This document shows positions 6,941 through 17,139 of a stretch of DNA of 64,000 bases, in pieces. The notes under the pieces were generated by a model that saw nothing but the letters and a program-made list of their open reading frames with translations, did not search any database and was not told where the DNA came from. The stretch's first letter is position 1; each line of letters opens with the position of its first letter. The DNA comes from Roseibium sediminis. GTDB taxonomy: Bacteria > Pseudomonadota > Alphaproteobacteria > Rhizobiales > Stappiaceae. The stretch covers positions 62,001-126,000 of the forward strand of contig NZ_VXDB01000002.1 in assembly GCF_008711325.1 (NCBI RefSeq). Direction: 5' to 3'. Position numbers and translations under genes: made by a program.

Positions 6941-8566
6941 CTAAGGTGATTTGGCAATGGGTGGCCGGAGTGAAATTCCCGCAGGGGCACGTGAGAGATG
7001 CCCGCGATAGCGAATGATCAGGTGTCCGGATACGGGTGCTTTAAGTGCCACATCGAAATGAAAGCGACCCTCCTCGACATATTCCCGCGCCTCTGACCGG
7101 GGCAGCAGGAAGGCCGGGATCGGGAGGACGCCGATGCGCCCGGAAGTGACGGGAAAATGCAGGCTCCCGTCATTGACATGAAGACCGAGCCGGAAGGTCA
7201 TCAGGCCGAAGCGCTCGGTCATGCCCCGGTCGGTCGGGCTGAGGTGCGAGTGGAAGCGGTTAGCGCCGAACCGCCGCTCCCATGTTTCCCCGGTTTCGTC
7301 GGCAGACTTGGTGACTTCAACGTCTACGCCCGCGCCTTGTGCAGGAAACCGCATGACAAAGGCAATCAGCCGAGGAAAGATGCCCTTTCCGCGTTCGACA
7401 TCGGCCTTTCCCGCCCAGCGGCTGACTCCAATGGTTTCATGGGTTTCGCGGATCTCCGGCGGAAGGCGGTCAAATGCTTCCCTCAACACCTTTCGGAAGG
7501 CCGGCACGACAGGTTCGCGGACAATCTCCGTGGTCGTTTTCAGTCCGTCCATTGCGGCTTCCGCCTCTTGAAGCGACACGGCACCAAGGGCGGGCGCAGC
7601 TCCTGACGGCAGGCTCTTTCTGCGCAACAGCGCGCGCGCTGAAATTGCCGGGATGAAGGGACCGTCCCCCTCCTCTGCCAGCAAGCGCCAATAACGCCGC
7701 TCGCCGCCAGCCACCACCATTACCGACATGCCGCCACTGCCGGTGCCGAAAGGCTCCAGCAGGTCTGCTGCCCGTTTGAACACCTTCACCAAAGGCAGGC
7801 TGACCGCGAAAGGAAAGACGCGGCGGAGCAGCGCAAAGGCGGCAAGCCCGTAGCGCATGACGGCAAGCTCCAGTCCGGCGCGAAACAGCACCGTATCCGC
7901 GTTGAAATGGGCAGGAAACAGCCGGTGATCCGGCACCGCAATCTGCCAACCCTGACGGACCACGCCTTTGGGCAGGCGATAGGATTTCGGATCGGACCAG
8001 CCATGGCTTTGTATCCAATCCCCTCCCCGCCAGACGGAAAACGGACGACCTGCCTGTGACAGAATGGACTGCATTACCGAAAGACCGCGCGGACTGCGGT
8101 TCCCCGGCAGGATCGCGGTTTCGATCATCTCCGGCCGGTCCCCAGCGGCAAGCGCTGCGACCGCAGCCGACGAGAGAGCGGGAACCGACGACAGACCCGA
8201 CAAAACACATACCCCGGCCAGTCTTGCGTGCTCGTCCAGTTCGCTGATGCCGAGGCAGAAATCTGTGTCGTCGCACAGATCCAGATAATGTGTGCCCTGC
8301 AGGATCGCCGAGCGGGCGACCCGATAAGGGTCCTGCCCATAGGCATGAAACGGCCCGGCTGCGTCCACCACCACATCGAAATCCGCAATGCAGTCGAGCG
8401 GTCCGGACCGGTCGACCCTTGCCGCCAGACAGCCGATATCCGAAGCAAGGCTTTCCGCCTTTTCCAATGAACGCCCGGCCACGGTCACCTCGTGGCCATC
8501 GCGCACCAGAAGCCGCGCCAGCCGCTCGCCGAAAACGCCATAACCGCCGAGAATGAGAACTTTCAT
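6941..8566 (-). CDS. Saccharopine-dehydrogenase-like protein with DUF4166 domain
   Basis: Start taken at ATG 8566, which overlaps the stop of the upstream DCC gene (ATGA), giving 541 residues. The N-terminus MKVLILGGYGVFGERLARLL is a Rossmann NAD(P)-binding loop of the saccharopine dehydrogenase type. The last ~170 residues match the DUF4166 pattern (KADVERGKGIFPRLIAFVMRFP, then the ERRFGANRF region). Proteins with this two-domain form are often found beside DCC-type thiol oxidoreductases, as here. The substrate is not known; lysine biosynthesis is unlikely because residues of the true saccharopine site are not recognisable. Confidence 0.82.
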   Translation of the reverse strand: MKVLILGGYGVFGERLARLLVRDGHEVTVAGRSLEKAESLASDIGCLAARVDRSGPLDCIADFDVVVDAAGPFHAYGQDPYRVARSAILQGTHYLDLCDDTDFCLGISELDEHARLAGVCVLSGLSSVPALSSAAVAALAAGDRPEMIETAILPGNRSPRGLSVMQSILSQAGRPFSVWRGGDWIQSHGWSDPKSYRLPKGVVRQGWQIAVPDHRLFPAHFNADTVLFRAGLELAVMRYGLAAFALLRRVFPFAVSLPLVKVFKRAADLLEPFGTGSGGMSVMVVAGGERRYWRLLAEEGDGPFIPAISARALLRRKSLPSGAAPALGAVSLQEAEAAMDGLKTTTEIVREPVVPAFRKVLREAFDRLPPEIRETHETIGVSRWAGKADVERGKGIFPRLIAFVMRFPAQGAGVDVEVTKSADETGETWERRFGANRFHSHLSPTDRGMTERFGLMTFRLGLHVNDGSLHFPVTSGRIGVLPIPAFLLPRSEAREYVEEGRFHFDVALKAPVSGHLIIRYRGHLSRAPAGISLRPPIAKSP

Positions 8567-9018
8567 CGGATCAACCGTTTCTGGAAGTCGGGATCGGGAA
8601 TGGCGCACATGTCACCCTTGCCGAACAGGCGATAGCGGTTGCGAGCCACCTTGCGATAAAGCCAATCCCGGAGCGGCCTTGGCAGCACTTTCAGCGCAAG
8701 AACAAGATTTCCCAACCCGCCGAGGCGCTTGCCCGCGTGAATGATCGCCTCCATGTCCCGGTAGGCCGCGCCGCCGTCCAGAAACAGCCAGCTCTCGGGA
8801 TCAAGATGGCTAATGTGATGGTGGTCGAGAATGCCTGTTCCCAATGGCGACTGAACGGGACAAATGCGAATGTCTCCGCTTCGGTCCAGCCGATGGATCA
8901 TCCGCGCGCCCCAGCTGCACAATGCACACTCGGCATCCATCACGGCAATGGGTTTTGGGCCAAAGCCGTCTGAACCGTTCGGGAGCACTTCTTCGGCTGC
9001 GGACCATCTCGTCGTCAT
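8563..9018 (-). CDS. DCC-family thiol-disulfide oxidoreductase-like protein
   Basis: A 151-residue protein starting at ATG 9018, behind a GGAGTGAGG ribosome site. The DAECALCSWGARMI motif (D-x-x-C-x-x-C) defines the DCC family, thioredoxin-like proteins of unclear redox role; the following RLDRSGDIRICPVQSP and a RPLRDWLYRKVARNRYR C-terminal segment are also typical. It overlaps the saccharopine-dehydrogenase-like gene by four bases, so the two are translated together and probably act in one process. Confidence 0.85.
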   Translation of the reverse strand: MTTRWSAAEEVLPNGSDGFGPKPIAVMDAECALCSWGARMIHRLDRSGDIRICPVQSPLGTGILDHHHISHLDPESWLFLDGGAAYRDMEAIIHAGKRLGGLGNLVLALKVLPRPLRDWLYRKVARNRYRLFGKGDMCAIPDPDFQKRLIR

Positions 9019-9056
9019 CAGCCTCACTCCCTCCCGTTACAGATGTTCAAGGTCGC

Positions 9057-10466
9057 TCAAAGCGGCAAGCCGAACCAGTAGGCCGCGATGCCGAGGAAGG
9101 CGAAGAAGCCGACGACGTCGGTGACGGTGGTCACGAAGACGCTTGAGGCGATGGCCGGGTCAACATTCACCTTGTCGAGCGCCATGGGGATAAGCAGGCC
9201 CGACAGACCGGCAAAGACCATGTTGATGACAATAGCGCCGCCGATGACGACACCAAGACCCGGGTTGCCGAACCACATCCACGCAGCAACACCGATGAGG
9301 ATGGCCAGCACCACGCCGTTGAAGAAGCTGACGAGGACTTCACGATTGAGGATGCGCCACATGTTGCGGGTCGTCAGTTCCTGGGTCGCAATACCACGCA
9401 CGGCAACGGTCATGGTCTGCGTGCCGGCATTGCCGCCCATGGACGCCACAATCGGCATGAGCACCGCGAGCGCGACCATCGCCTCGATTGTGTCCTCAAA
9501 CAGGGCGATGACGAGCGAAGCCAGAATGGCAGTGCCAAGGTTGACCACCAGCCATGTCAGGCGCGAGCGCGCAGTCGTGAGCACGTTATCGGAGATTTCT
9601 TCATCCCCGACACCGGCCATTGCCATGAAGTCTTCTTCGGCTTCTTCCTGAATGACGTCGACGATGTCATCGAAGGTCATGACGCCGACGAGGCGTTCGT
9701 TGTCGTCCACCACCGCGGCAGAAACGAGGTTATAGCGCTCGAAGGTTCTGGCGACTTCTTCCTGATCCTCTGTCGCCTCGATTGCGTAGCGGGTTTCCTC
9801 CATGATGGAAGTCACCTGCTCGTCCCGGCGGGTTCTCAGGATCTTGTCGAGGTGAACGGTGCCCAGCAGCTTGAAGCCGGGGTCGACAACGTAAATCTGG
9901 TAGAAGCTGTCGGGAAGGTCCTGCGCCTCGCGCATGTAGTCTATCGTCTGGCCTATGGTCCAGAACGGGGCGACCGCGATGAACTCGGTCTGCATGCGGC
10001 GGCCCGCACTGTCTTCCGGATAATCCAGAGCCTTCTTGAGCTGGATCCGCTCAAGATAAGGCAGCTCTTCAAGAATTGCCGCCTGATCTTCCGCGTCAAG
10101 GTCTTCCAGAATGTAGACCGCGTCATCAGAATCCAGTTCGCCAAGACCCTCGGCGATGACCTCGTTCGGCAGGTCTTCCAGAAGCTTGACGCGGATGGCT
10201 TCGTCGGTTTCCGTAAGGGCGGTATAGTCGAAGCCAGCTCCCAGAAGGCGAACGAAACCCGTCCGCTCCTCTTCGCTGAGCGCTTCAAGGAGGTCACCGG
10301 TATCGGCTTCGTGCAGATCGCTGGCAAGAAGCTCAAGCGCGGCCTTGTCCTGCGCCTCGATGGCCTCTTCAACCGCTTCGATGAAATCGTGGTTGAGATG
10401 TCCCTCGTCGTCGCGAACCGGGATCGGAGCAACATCTACCGGATCGGCAAGTACCTCAGCCTGCAT
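9057..10466 (-). CDS. mgtE: MgtE magnesium transporter
   Basis: A 469-residue protein with the full MgtE layout: an N-terminal superhelical domain rich in acidic residues and LLE-type repeats (about 28-150), two CBS domains (about 155-280, with VVDPGFKLLGTVHLDKIL and VVDDNERLVGVMTFDDIVDVIQ), and five membrane helices from about residue 300. PIVASMGGNAGTQTMTV is the pore-lining signature. MgtE is a Mg2+-gated Mg2+ channel in the inner membrane. The start is supported by GAGGGG directly upstream. I found no magnesium riboswitch in the 380-base upstream region. Confidence 0.95.
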   Translation of the reverse strand: MQAEVLADPVDVAPIPVRDDEGHLNHDFIEAVEEAIEAQDKAALELLASDLHEADTGDLLEALSEEERTGFVRLLGAGFDYTALTETDEAIRVKLLEDLPNEVIAEGLGELDSDDAVYILEDLDAEDQAAILEELPYLERIQLKKALDYPEDSAGRRMQTEFIAVAPFWTIGQTIDYMREAQDLPDSFYQIYVVDPGFKLLGTVHLDKILRTRRDEQVTSIMEETRYAIEATEDQEEVARTFERYNLVSAAVVDDNERLVGVMTFDDIVDVIQEEAEEDFMAMAGVGDEEISDNVLTTARSRLTWLVVNLGTAILASLVIALFEDTIEAMVALAVLMPIVASMGGNAGTQTMTVAVRGIATQELTTRNMWRILNREVLVSFFNGVVLAILIGVAAWMWFGNPGLGVVIGGAIVINMVFAGLSGLLIPMALDKVNVDPAIASSVFVTTVTDVVGFFAFLGIAAYWFGLPL

Positions 10467-10846
10467 GTCCCCTCCTCAAAAGCGCACTATATGCACCTTA
10501 ACACAACCAGATCGGGTCGCTTTCCCGGTTTGCGATATTTTGCATCGCGCTCCAGATTGACCCGGACACTATCCGGGAACCTGACAGACTTCCAGAGTTA
10601 CCAAGGGGAAAACCCACAAGGAAGCCAAAGAATTGGAGATTTTTGCTAACGAAAAAGGCGCGCCCCTCCCGGACTGATTGCAGCGCAAAAAAAGGCCAAC
10701 CCCGCAAGGTTGGCCAGTTATGTGCATCATTACGATAGTGGGACGCATGATGCGGGTGCGATGAACAGGAGCACGGTATCGCGAAGCTCAAACTTTCTGC
10801 GGGAACGCGCGACCTTTCTGGCTACGCGTCCCGAACTTGGCTGCCG
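10467..10846. other. 380-base intergenic region between mgtE and a chemoreceptor gene
   Basis: The region holds the ribosome site and probably the promoter of mgtE (TATAGT-like box near 10490 on the minus strand) and a strong minus-strand terminator (10686..10716) for the chemoreceptor. No reading frame or RNA motif was recognised in the rest. Confidence 0.5.
10686..10716 (-). terminator. Rho-independent terminator of the chemoreceptor gene
   Basis: On the minus strand GGCCAACC, a short loop and GGTTGGCC are followed by seven T residues. It lies about 130 bases after the chemoreceptor stop. Confidence 0.88.
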
Positions 10847-13432
10847 TCAGGCTGCAGCAACCTTTCTGAGGAAGTCCTCCACAACGGTTTTCATCTGGAC
10901 GGTCTGGGTCGCGACCAGATTAGAGGTTTCCTCCACCTTCGCAGCGGACAGGGAGCTGTCGGCAACGGCATGCTGGACGGCGGCAATATTGGCGGTGACT
11001 TCCTGCGTTCCTTCGGCAACGCCCTGGACGTTTTCGGAGATTCGGGCGGTAGACGCGCCCTGCTCTTCCACAGCACCAGCGATGGAAGTCGTGGTCGTAT
11101 TGACTTCCTCCATAACGTCCCGGATGGCCTGAATAGCTTCCACGGTTTCCCCGGTGGACGCCTGAATGGCGGAAATCTGCGAGGAAATTTCCTCCGTCGC
11201 CTTGGATGTCTGCGTGGCGAGTTCCTTCACCTCTGCGGCCACGACTGCAAAGCCCTTGCCTGCTTCGCCAGCGCGCGCTGCCTCGATGGTTGCGTTGAGG
11301 GCCAGCAGGTTGGTCTGCTCTGCAATTGCCTGAATGAGGGTCACAACCTCACCGATCTTTGCAGCCGCCTCTTCAAGGCTCTGGACCTTTTCGGTCGCGC
11401 CGCGAGCATTGGCCGTCGCACTGGAGACGATTTCCGTTGCGCGGGTGACGCGCTCGGCGATTTCGGTGATGGAATGCGACAGCTCCTCTGCAGCCCCCGC
11501 GACCATCTCCACATTCTTCAATGCCTGTTCGGAATTGCTGGATGCCTGATTGGTCTGGGTATCGGTCTTGCGTGAGGCTTCCGTCAGGCTGGCTGCAGTT
11601 TCCTGCATGAACTCCATTTCAGACTGGACAGTTGACAGCGCCGTTTCGATTTCGGTCCGGAAGCTCGTAATCAGGGCTTCCACAGTGGCTTGACGCTTGC
11701 GCTGGCCTTCGCTTTCCTTGGTTGCCGCCTGTTCCAACCGCTCGCGCTCTGCGGCATTTGCCTTGAACACGCCCAGCGCCTTGGACAAATCCCCGATCTC
11801 GTCGGACCGGTTCATCTCCCGCACCTGAATATCGAGATTGCCACGCGCAAGTTCCTGCAGAGAGCGGACCATTTCCGACAGCGGGCTTACCAGGCCGCGA
11901 TCGACGACGATAAGGCCGACAGCCGCTGCAATGCCAAGGCTTACCACCCCGATGACCACAAGCGCCGTGGACCCGGTTGCAAACAGGCTACGGATCTTGA
12001 CGGCCTGCTGGTCGATGGCGCCGACCTCAAGATCGATCAGGCCGGAAACAATACGGCCCAGTTCGTCCACATGAGCGAACATCTCGCCCAGTTCCTGATC
12101 TGCTTCGGTCTGGATCTGCAGTTCTTCAGTGTAGTCACTCAGGATGCCGTTTTCGGCATTACCCAGAACGAGCAGCTTCTTGAGCTCGGCGACAACCTTC
12201 TGATCACCCATACCCGCCATCGCATTTTCGATCTGCAGACCGGTAGAGAGCAGCTTTTCCTTGATCGGCCGGATCTGATCGATGTCTTCGGCGTTTGCCC
12301 CTTGCACGATCGTGGCGATGTACATGTTTGCCAGAGCCTGCGTCTGGAGCATGTTCTTCAGTTCGCCAACCTGCTCGTTCAGGAGTTGATCGATAATGGC
12401 CGTGTTTTCGCCAACGGATCGTTCGGTATCGATGGTCAGGTCAAAGGTCTGATCGTCAACCACCTCGACGAGAACGTTGTCGATGGCTTCCTGGAGCGCT
12501 TGTGCCCGACTGATGGTCTTGCGCTCACGTACACCGCTGATCCATGTGTTCTTCTTGCGAATGTCGACGACTTCCGCAGCCAACTTCATGAATTCTGTAA
12601 ATTGCTCGGACGCACCGACATCCGTACCAAGGTCAGCCAATCGGCTCCGGAAGGTATCCAGCTTGGTCATGGAGGCTTGCAGCTTGTCGACAAAGATGGT
12701 CGAAACCGAGCTGTCATCCACGAATGTGGCTGCGTTGATCAAACCGACCAGCATGTTGATTTCACCGCGCAATTCCAGCATTGCGCTCAGCTTCGCCATT
12801 TCCACATTGGCAAGCGTGTCCATGATTTCGCGGCTTTGCTCGGTCGCTTTTTCCCCGCCAATGACGACGTCGAAATAGGCATCGTCCACAACGGGCAGGA
12901 TGACCATGTTCAAACCGTCAAAACCGGAGAAGAGCTCCAACAGCTTGCCGTTCACCTTTGTGCGGGTCTGGATCCTGCGATCCGTGATCTGGGTCAGATC
13001 GGAGATATTGGTCTCGAAATAGTTGATTTCCTTTGAGAGCGCATCAACCGCAGCCTTGTTGGCGTCCGTGACCACGATGCTGGCCATGTTGGATTTCAAC
13101 TCGGCGATACCATCCTGAAGCTTGGTAACAGAAACCGACTTTTCATCCAGCGTCCGGCTGTTTGCGACCTTCGACGCGGCATCTGACACATCCGTACTGG
13201 CAACAGCCATTTTCGCGGCACTGCCGATTGAGGGCAGGTTTTGCGAGGCCATTTTCTCAAACCCGCTTCCCACTGTGGCAAAGGAAATCAGGCCGATCCC
13301 GATGGCAACAGCCGTCAGAGCAATGAAGATCCCCATTGCGGTGTAGAGCTTCCCCTTCACCCTCAAGCCACGAAGGGGGTTCAGAGCGGTTCCGCCGCTC
13401 GATTTAGCAGATTTTCCAAAATCAGATTTCAC
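10847..13432 (-). CDS. Large methyl-accepting chemotaxis protein
   Basis: An 861-residue chemoreceptor with a GTG start; no in-frame ATG precedes the first membrane helix (about 30-52). A long helical periplasmic domain (about 53-486) is followed by a second helix (487-509), a HAMP domain (about 510-562) and the MCP signalling domain, with the hairpin tip [20 protein letters not shown] and [13 protein letters not shown]. The periplasmic domain contains an internal duplication: [14 protein letters not shown] (181-194) and [14 protein letters not shown] (324-337), 143 residues apart. No C-terminal CheR pentapeptide is seen. The next gene encodes an orphan periplasmic binding protein that could be its ligand partner (inference). 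Confidence 0.93.
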   Translation of the reverse strand: MKSDFGKSAKSSGGTALNPLRGLRVKGKLYTAMGIFIALTAVAIGIGLISFATVGSGFEKMASQNLPSIGSAAKMAVASTDVSDAASKVANSRTLDEKSVSVTKLQDGIAELKSNMASIVVTDANKAAVDALSKEINYFETNISDLTQITDRRIQTRTKVNGKLLELFSGFDGLNMVILPVVDDAYFDVVIGGEKATEQSREIMDTLANVEMAKLSAMLELRGEINMLVGLINAATFVDDSSVSTIFVDKLQASMTKLDTFRSRLADLGTDVGASEQFTEFMKLAAEVVDIRKKNTWISGVRERKTISRAQALQEAIDNVLVEVVDDQTFDLTIDTERSVGENTAIIDQLLNEQVGELKNMLQTQALANMYIATIVQGANAEDIDQIRPIKEKLLSTGLQIENAMAGMGDQKVVAELKKLLVLGNAENGILSDYTEELQIQTEADQELGEMFAHVDELGRIVSGLIDLEVGAIDQQAVKIRSLFATGSTALVVIGVVSLGIAAAVGLIVVDRGLVSPLSEMVRSLQELARGNLDIQVREMNRSDEIGDLSKALGVFKANAAERERLEQAATKESEGQRKRQATVEALITSFRTEIETALSTVQSEMEFMQETAASLTEASRKTDTQTNQASSNSEQALKNVEMVAGAAEELSHSITEIAERVTRATEIVSSATANARGATEKVQSLEEAAAKIGEVVTLIQAIAEQTNLLALNATIEAARAGEAGKGFAVVAAEVKELATQTSKATEEISSQISAIQASTGETVEAIQAIRDVMEEVNTTTTSIAGAVEEQGASTARISENVQGVAEGTQEVTANIAAVQHAVADSSLSAAKVEETSNLVATQTVQMKTVVEDFLRKVAAA

Positions 13433-13502
13433 GGCGCTTCACCATTTCTTGCACAAGCATCGGAAAAGAACGGCACCCCCCGGTGCCGTATTGAATGCAG
13501 GT

Positions 13503-14666
13503 TCAGTTTGTGTTTGCGACCGGAGCAAAACTTCCATCCGGCTGGATTTCCGTCAGGAAAACGTCATCCATGCCCTGGCTGTCTCCGGGGCCGAAGGTCA
13601 GCTTGATGCCGCCCATATCGAAGGTTCCGGTGTTCCAGATCGTGTTGAGGAAAGAGGCCCGGGTCACGTTTTTGCCAGCCTTTTCAAGAGCCATCACGGT
13701 CAAGCGTCCGACGATATAGCCCTCCAGCGTGACGAACTCCGGCTGGGCGGACGCATCGACGGCCTTGAGTGCCGCCTGATACTCGCGCACAAGCGGAATG
13801 GTTTCATCCCACGGGAATGGAACCACCTGAGACACGATCACGCCGTCTCCATCCGCTCCGAGCGCCTGTGAGAGCGCCTTGGAGCCAACGAAGGAGATAT
13901 TCACAAACTCTGCATCGACGTTGATCTGATGAGCCACCTTGATGAACTCGGCGATCGGGCGATAGGCCCCAACCATGACGATGGCCTGCGGTTTCGCCTT
14001 GCGGATCTGCAGCAGCGCGGATTTCACTGCAGTCGTGTTTCGCTGATAGGTGCCTCTCGCGACGAGCTCCAGGCCCCTCTTCTTCATGGCCGCTTCAACA
14101 CCGGCCAGACCCACCCGGCCAAAGCCGTCGTCCTGATAGAGAATGGCGATCTTGTCCATGCCCTTTTCGTCATGCAGATAGCGGATCCACGTCTCGGTTT
14201 CAGCGGCGTAGGTGGCCCGAACATTGACGATATTCTTCAGCGCCGGATCCCGCAGGAAACCGGCTCCCGTGAATGGTCCGATGAAGGGAACATTCTCTTC
14301 GGTGGCGATTGGCTGGGTTGCTGCTGATGTTGGCGTCCCGACCGGTCCGATGAGGGCAAAGACCTTGTCATCGCGAATAAGCCGCTTCACCTGCATGATC
14401 GACTTTCCGGGCTCATAACCGTCGTCATAGCTGATCAGGTCAATACGGCGACCGGCAACGCCGCCCTTCGAGTTGGCTTCGTTGAAAGCAGCCTCAATGC
14501 CAAGCTTCATGCCGGTGCCCAAGGCTGCCGCCGGTCCTTCGAGCGCTGCCGCCTGCCCAAACAGGATCGACTTGTCGGTTACGCCAGTCTCAGCCGAAAC
14601 AGGGGTCGTTGCGAACAAGACACCGGCCAAGGTTGAAAGCAGCAAGCTCCGGGAAGAACGCGACAT
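13503..14666 (-). CDS. Branched-chain-amino-acid-type periplasmic binding protein, no transporter nearby
   Basis: A 387-residue protein with a signal peptide (residues 1-25, cleavage after VSA) and the Peripla_BP_6 fold: GVTDKSILFGQAAALEGPAA, then NSKGGVAGRRIDLISYDDGYEP and FALIGPVGTPTS, as in LivJ-type and amide/urea-binding proteins. No ABC permease or ATPase gene is adjacent. It stands between a chemoreceptor and a hybrid histidine kinase in the same direction, so it may serve as a sensory co-receptor rather than as part of an uptake system; this is inference. The gap of 70 bases to the chemoreceptor gene allows co-transcription. Confidence 0.9.
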   Translation of the reverse strand: MSRSSRSLLLSTLAGVLFATTPVSAETGVTDKSILFGQAAALEGPAAALGTGMKLGIEAAFNEANSKGGVAGRRIDLISYDDGYEPGKSIMQVKRLIRDDKVFALIGPVGTPTSAATQPIATEENVPFIGPFTGAGFLRDPALKNIVNVRATYAAETETWIRYLHDEKGMDKIAILYQDDGFGRVGLAGVEAAMKKRGLELVARGTYQRNTTAVKSALLQIRKAKPQAIVMVGAYRPIAEFIKVAHQINVDAEFVNISFVGSKALSQALGADGDGVIVSQVVPFPWDETIPLVREYQAALKAVDASAQPEFVTLEGYIVGRLTVMALEKAGKNVTRASFLNTIWNTGTFDMGGIKLTFGPGDSQGMDDVFLTEIQPDGSFAPVANTN

Positions 14667-14896
14667 CGTAAGCCCTCACGAATCTATGGGTGTGTTTTTC
14701 ATCTACACAACCATAAATTCGGAAACGCTTAACAAAGAGTTTTCCCTGCGTCAGCTTTATGTATTAAGCAGCTCTATATGTCATTTTTCACAATGAAAAA
14801 GCGATCTTCACCATAATCAATACTGCTCCCGACCATTAATACCGGATGCTTTACCCACGAGCCGAACAAAGACAACCAGAACAGCGCAAGACATGT

Positions 14897-16822
14897 TCAA
14901 TCAGCTTCAGACCGATTCATGTTGGCTTCCAGCTGCTGCAGGAACCCTGCAAGACTAAACGGCTTTCGGAAGAACAAATCTGCTCCGCTTTGCAATGCCG
15001 GTTCCCGGAACGTGTCCAATCCGCTAATGGCGCAAATAACGGGTCGATCGGTATTCGAAACGACAGACTTGATGATCTCCAATCCGTCATGCTGACCGGG
15101 CATGTTCATGTCCACCACAAGGACGTCAAAATCCTGTTTAGCCAATAGCGACATTGCCGAAGTGCCGTCAGTTGCGGATTTTACGTCAAACCCGCTATCG
15201 CCAAGATATTGGCACAGGAGGTCGGTCAGGAGGACTTCATCCTCCACCACGAGGCATGTCTTGCCCGCGCTGCCCGTCCCCTTTGTAGAAGTATCCAGCG
15301 CGCGCTCCGTCCTGACCATCTTGGCAATGCAATCCGGTGAGAACACAACACCTGTTTCAAGCAGATCCTCGCAGTTCAGTTCGTGGGCACTTTCGATGTC
15401 TTCCCGTATCTTCCAGTAACGCAGCCACGGGCGAACAGCTTCCTTGACCACCTCCTGCCCGACCAGACGAGCATCGCTGAGGGTCGGCTGCTCATAGCGA
15501 TCGGCGACCACGCTCTCGCCGCCAACGGCAAAGGGAAGTGAAACAGTGAACACCGTTCCTTTCCCGACTGTGGAATTGACGTCTATCTGCCCACCGAGCA
15601 GCGCCACAAAGTCTTTCGTGATGGCAAGCCCCAAGCCTGTACCGCTGGTTGAAGCTCCAGTGCGGACATAGGGTTCAAACAGCTCAGTCAGGGCCTTGCC
15701 CTCAATCCCCCGCCCCCAATCTTCCACAAGCAGTCGAATGCCACCTTGTGGTTCCTGCTCCAAGCGAACCCGAGCAGCCCGCGTTCCCGAGTGCAGGAGT
15801 GCATTTCGGATCAAATTCAGAACGATCTGATGAAGACGCGCTGCATCACCGTTCCAGATCAACGGGAAATCCGGCTTCACATCCAGGACCACGACGACGT
15901 CCGGGGCAGCGATATGCGTGCTTTCGCAAGCCCCTTTGACGGCTTCCGGCAAATCGAATGGCTTTTCCGAGACCTTTGCCAACCCCGAATGAGTTGCCCC
16001 CATGTCCAGCACATCGTTCATGATCTCGGTCATGTTGCGGGCAGATCTTTCGATGGCCGAAATCATCTGACGGCTGCTTCCGTCTTCCCCGGACTTCATG
16101 AGGCGCTCCGCAGCGACCGCGATCGTCATCATCGGCGTGCGCAACTCATGGCTCATCGTTTCCAGAAGTCGGGATTTGCTTTTCTCGGATTTTTTCAGGC
16201 TTTCGTTGGTCCTCGCCAGATCCTCAGCGAGCGCTTCAACATTCAGGAGTGCCTCACTCAGACGCTGCTCCCGCTTCAGACGATGGCGATGGACAGCATA
16301 GGACGTCGCAGTGCACAGGGCCAGCATTCCAAGCATGTTCGGAAAGCTCAGAGGGTGAGACCAAATCGGATCGCCGACCGGGGCACGAATGCCGGTGATC
16401 ACGATCCCGATAGCAGTCGCAACTGCCAGAAAGATAATCAGCCTGACACTGCCGGTGAAACTCGCAAAGCACGGGACGGCAAGAAACCAGACGACACCGA
16501 TATTCGGAACGTCCCGGTGAATGTCCAGATTGATGACTTGGAAAATAACGGCACAAAACAAGGCAACGGCGATTGCCCTTGGAGGATCATTCCTCAGCAA
16601 AAACGAAACCCCACCATAAATCGCGCCCCCAGCAAGAACGATGAGGGCGGATTTCACGCTCAAGAACAGACTGCAAATTGCGATGATGAGGGTGAGGCCG
16701 CTGACCCAGTAAACATACTGGGTGAATAGCATTTTGTTCGCGAAACTTGCTTTTTCTTCTTTTTCTTCGACCACTCCACCACTCATATGCTGGCGCCATG
16801 CCTCCGGTGCGCCTGTTATCAT
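14897..16822 (-). CDS. Membrane hybrid histidine kinase with C-terminal receiver
   Basis: A 641-residue sensor with about six hydrophobic segments between residues 38 and 178 and almost no periplasmic loop, then a short coiled coil, a HisKA domain (ETMSHELRTP, phospho-acceptor His225), a HATPase domain (NLIRNALLHS N box, EDWGRGIEG G1, GTGLGLAI G2) and a receiver domain (CLVVEDE, phospho-acceptor Asp571 in VVDMNMPG). No histidine phosphotransfer domain or separate output protein is nearby. The signal may be membrane-embedded or come from the adjacent binding protein (inference). An alternative ATG at 16786 would remove 12 residues. Confidence 0.92.
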   Translation of the reverse strand: MITGAPEAWRQHMSGGVVEEKEEKASFANKMLFTQYVYWVSGLTLIIAICSLFLSVKSALIVLAGGAIYGGVSFLLRNDPPRAIAVALFCAVIFQVINLDIHRDVPNIGVVWFLAVPCFASFTGSVRLIIFLAVATAIGIVITGIRAPVGDPIWSHPLSFPNMLGMLALCTATSYAVHRHRLKREQRLSEALLNVEALAEDLARTNESLKKSEKSKSRLLETMSHELRTPMMTIAVAAERLMKSGEDGSSRQMISAIERSARNMTEIMNDVLDMGATHSGLAKVSEKPFDLPEAVKGACESTHIAAPDVVVVLDVKPDFPLIWNGDAARLHQIVLNLIRNALLHSGTRAARVRLEQEPQGGIRLLVEDWGRGIEGKALTELFEPYVRTGASTSGTGLGLAITKDFVALLGGQIDVNSTVGKGTVFTVSLPFAVGGESVVADRYEQPTLSDARLVGQEVVKEAVRPWLRYWKIREDIESAHELNCEDLLETGVVFSPDCIAKMVRTERALDTSTKGTGSAGKTCLVVEDEVLLTDLLCQYLGDSGFDVKSATDGTSAMSLLAKQDFDVLVVDMNMPGQHDGLEIIKSVVSNTDRPVICAISGLDTFREPALQSGADLFFRKPFSLAGFLQQLEANMNRSEAD

Positions 16823-16913
16823 CAGGATGAAAAGCCGAACCGGGTACGGAAACTATTGTTTCCGCTACGATAGACCGAAAATGATCGAGCAACAATGAGC
16901 TGGGCAGATAACA

Positions 16914-16939
16914 AAAAAGCGCCCTGAAAGGACGCTTTT
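16914..16939 (-). terminator. Terminator after tRNA-Leu
   Basis: Minus strand AAAAGCGTCC, loop TTTC, AGGGCGCTTTTTT forms a stem with one G-U pair and a T run, about 20 bases after the tRNA 3' end. Confidence 0.82.
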
Positions 16940-16959
16940 GTTTCAACCTGATGGTTGAA

Positions 16960-17046
16960 TGGTGCGGTCGAGAAGACTCGAACTTCCACGGGTTTTACCC
17001 CACAGCGACCTCAACGCTGCGCGTCTACCAATTCCGCCACGACCGC
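16960..17046 (-). tRNA. tRNA-Leu, anticodon GAG
   Basis: On the minus strand the 87-base gene starts GCGGTCGTGGCGGAATTGG and ends CGACCGCACCA, with the CCA encoded. The acceptor stem GCGGTCG/CGACCGC is perfect, the anticodon loop is TTGAGGT (anticodon GAG, reading CUC/CUU), a long variable arm marks the class II leucine type, and the T arm contains GTTCGAGTC. Confidence 0.96.
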
Positions 17047-17110
17047 ATTTTTCAAGCCCGGCGCGTTGGTAGGAGAAGCGTTTGTCTGCCGCTCCGCGCC
17101 GAGGGCCTCC

Positions 17111-17139
17111 GTGTAGCAAAAGGGATTTTGGCACGCAAG
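17111..17139 (-). promoter_or_regulatory. Candidate tRNA-Leu promoter
   Basis: On the minus strand CTTGCG (17139..17134) and CTACAC (17116..17111) are separated by exactly 17 bases, matching the alphaproteobacterial CTTGAC-N17-CTATAT stable-RNA promoter loosely. Confidence 0.5.

Noticed and set aside
10467-10680. Magnesium riboswitch before mgtE
   Set aside because: I could not find the M-box or mgtA leader patterns; only a weak promoter-like box and the ribosome site are visible.
11690-13036. A 448-codon plus-strand frame under the large chemoreceptor
   Set aside because: It is antisense to a clear chemoreceptor and rich in His/Gln/Asp from reversed codons, a typical shadow.
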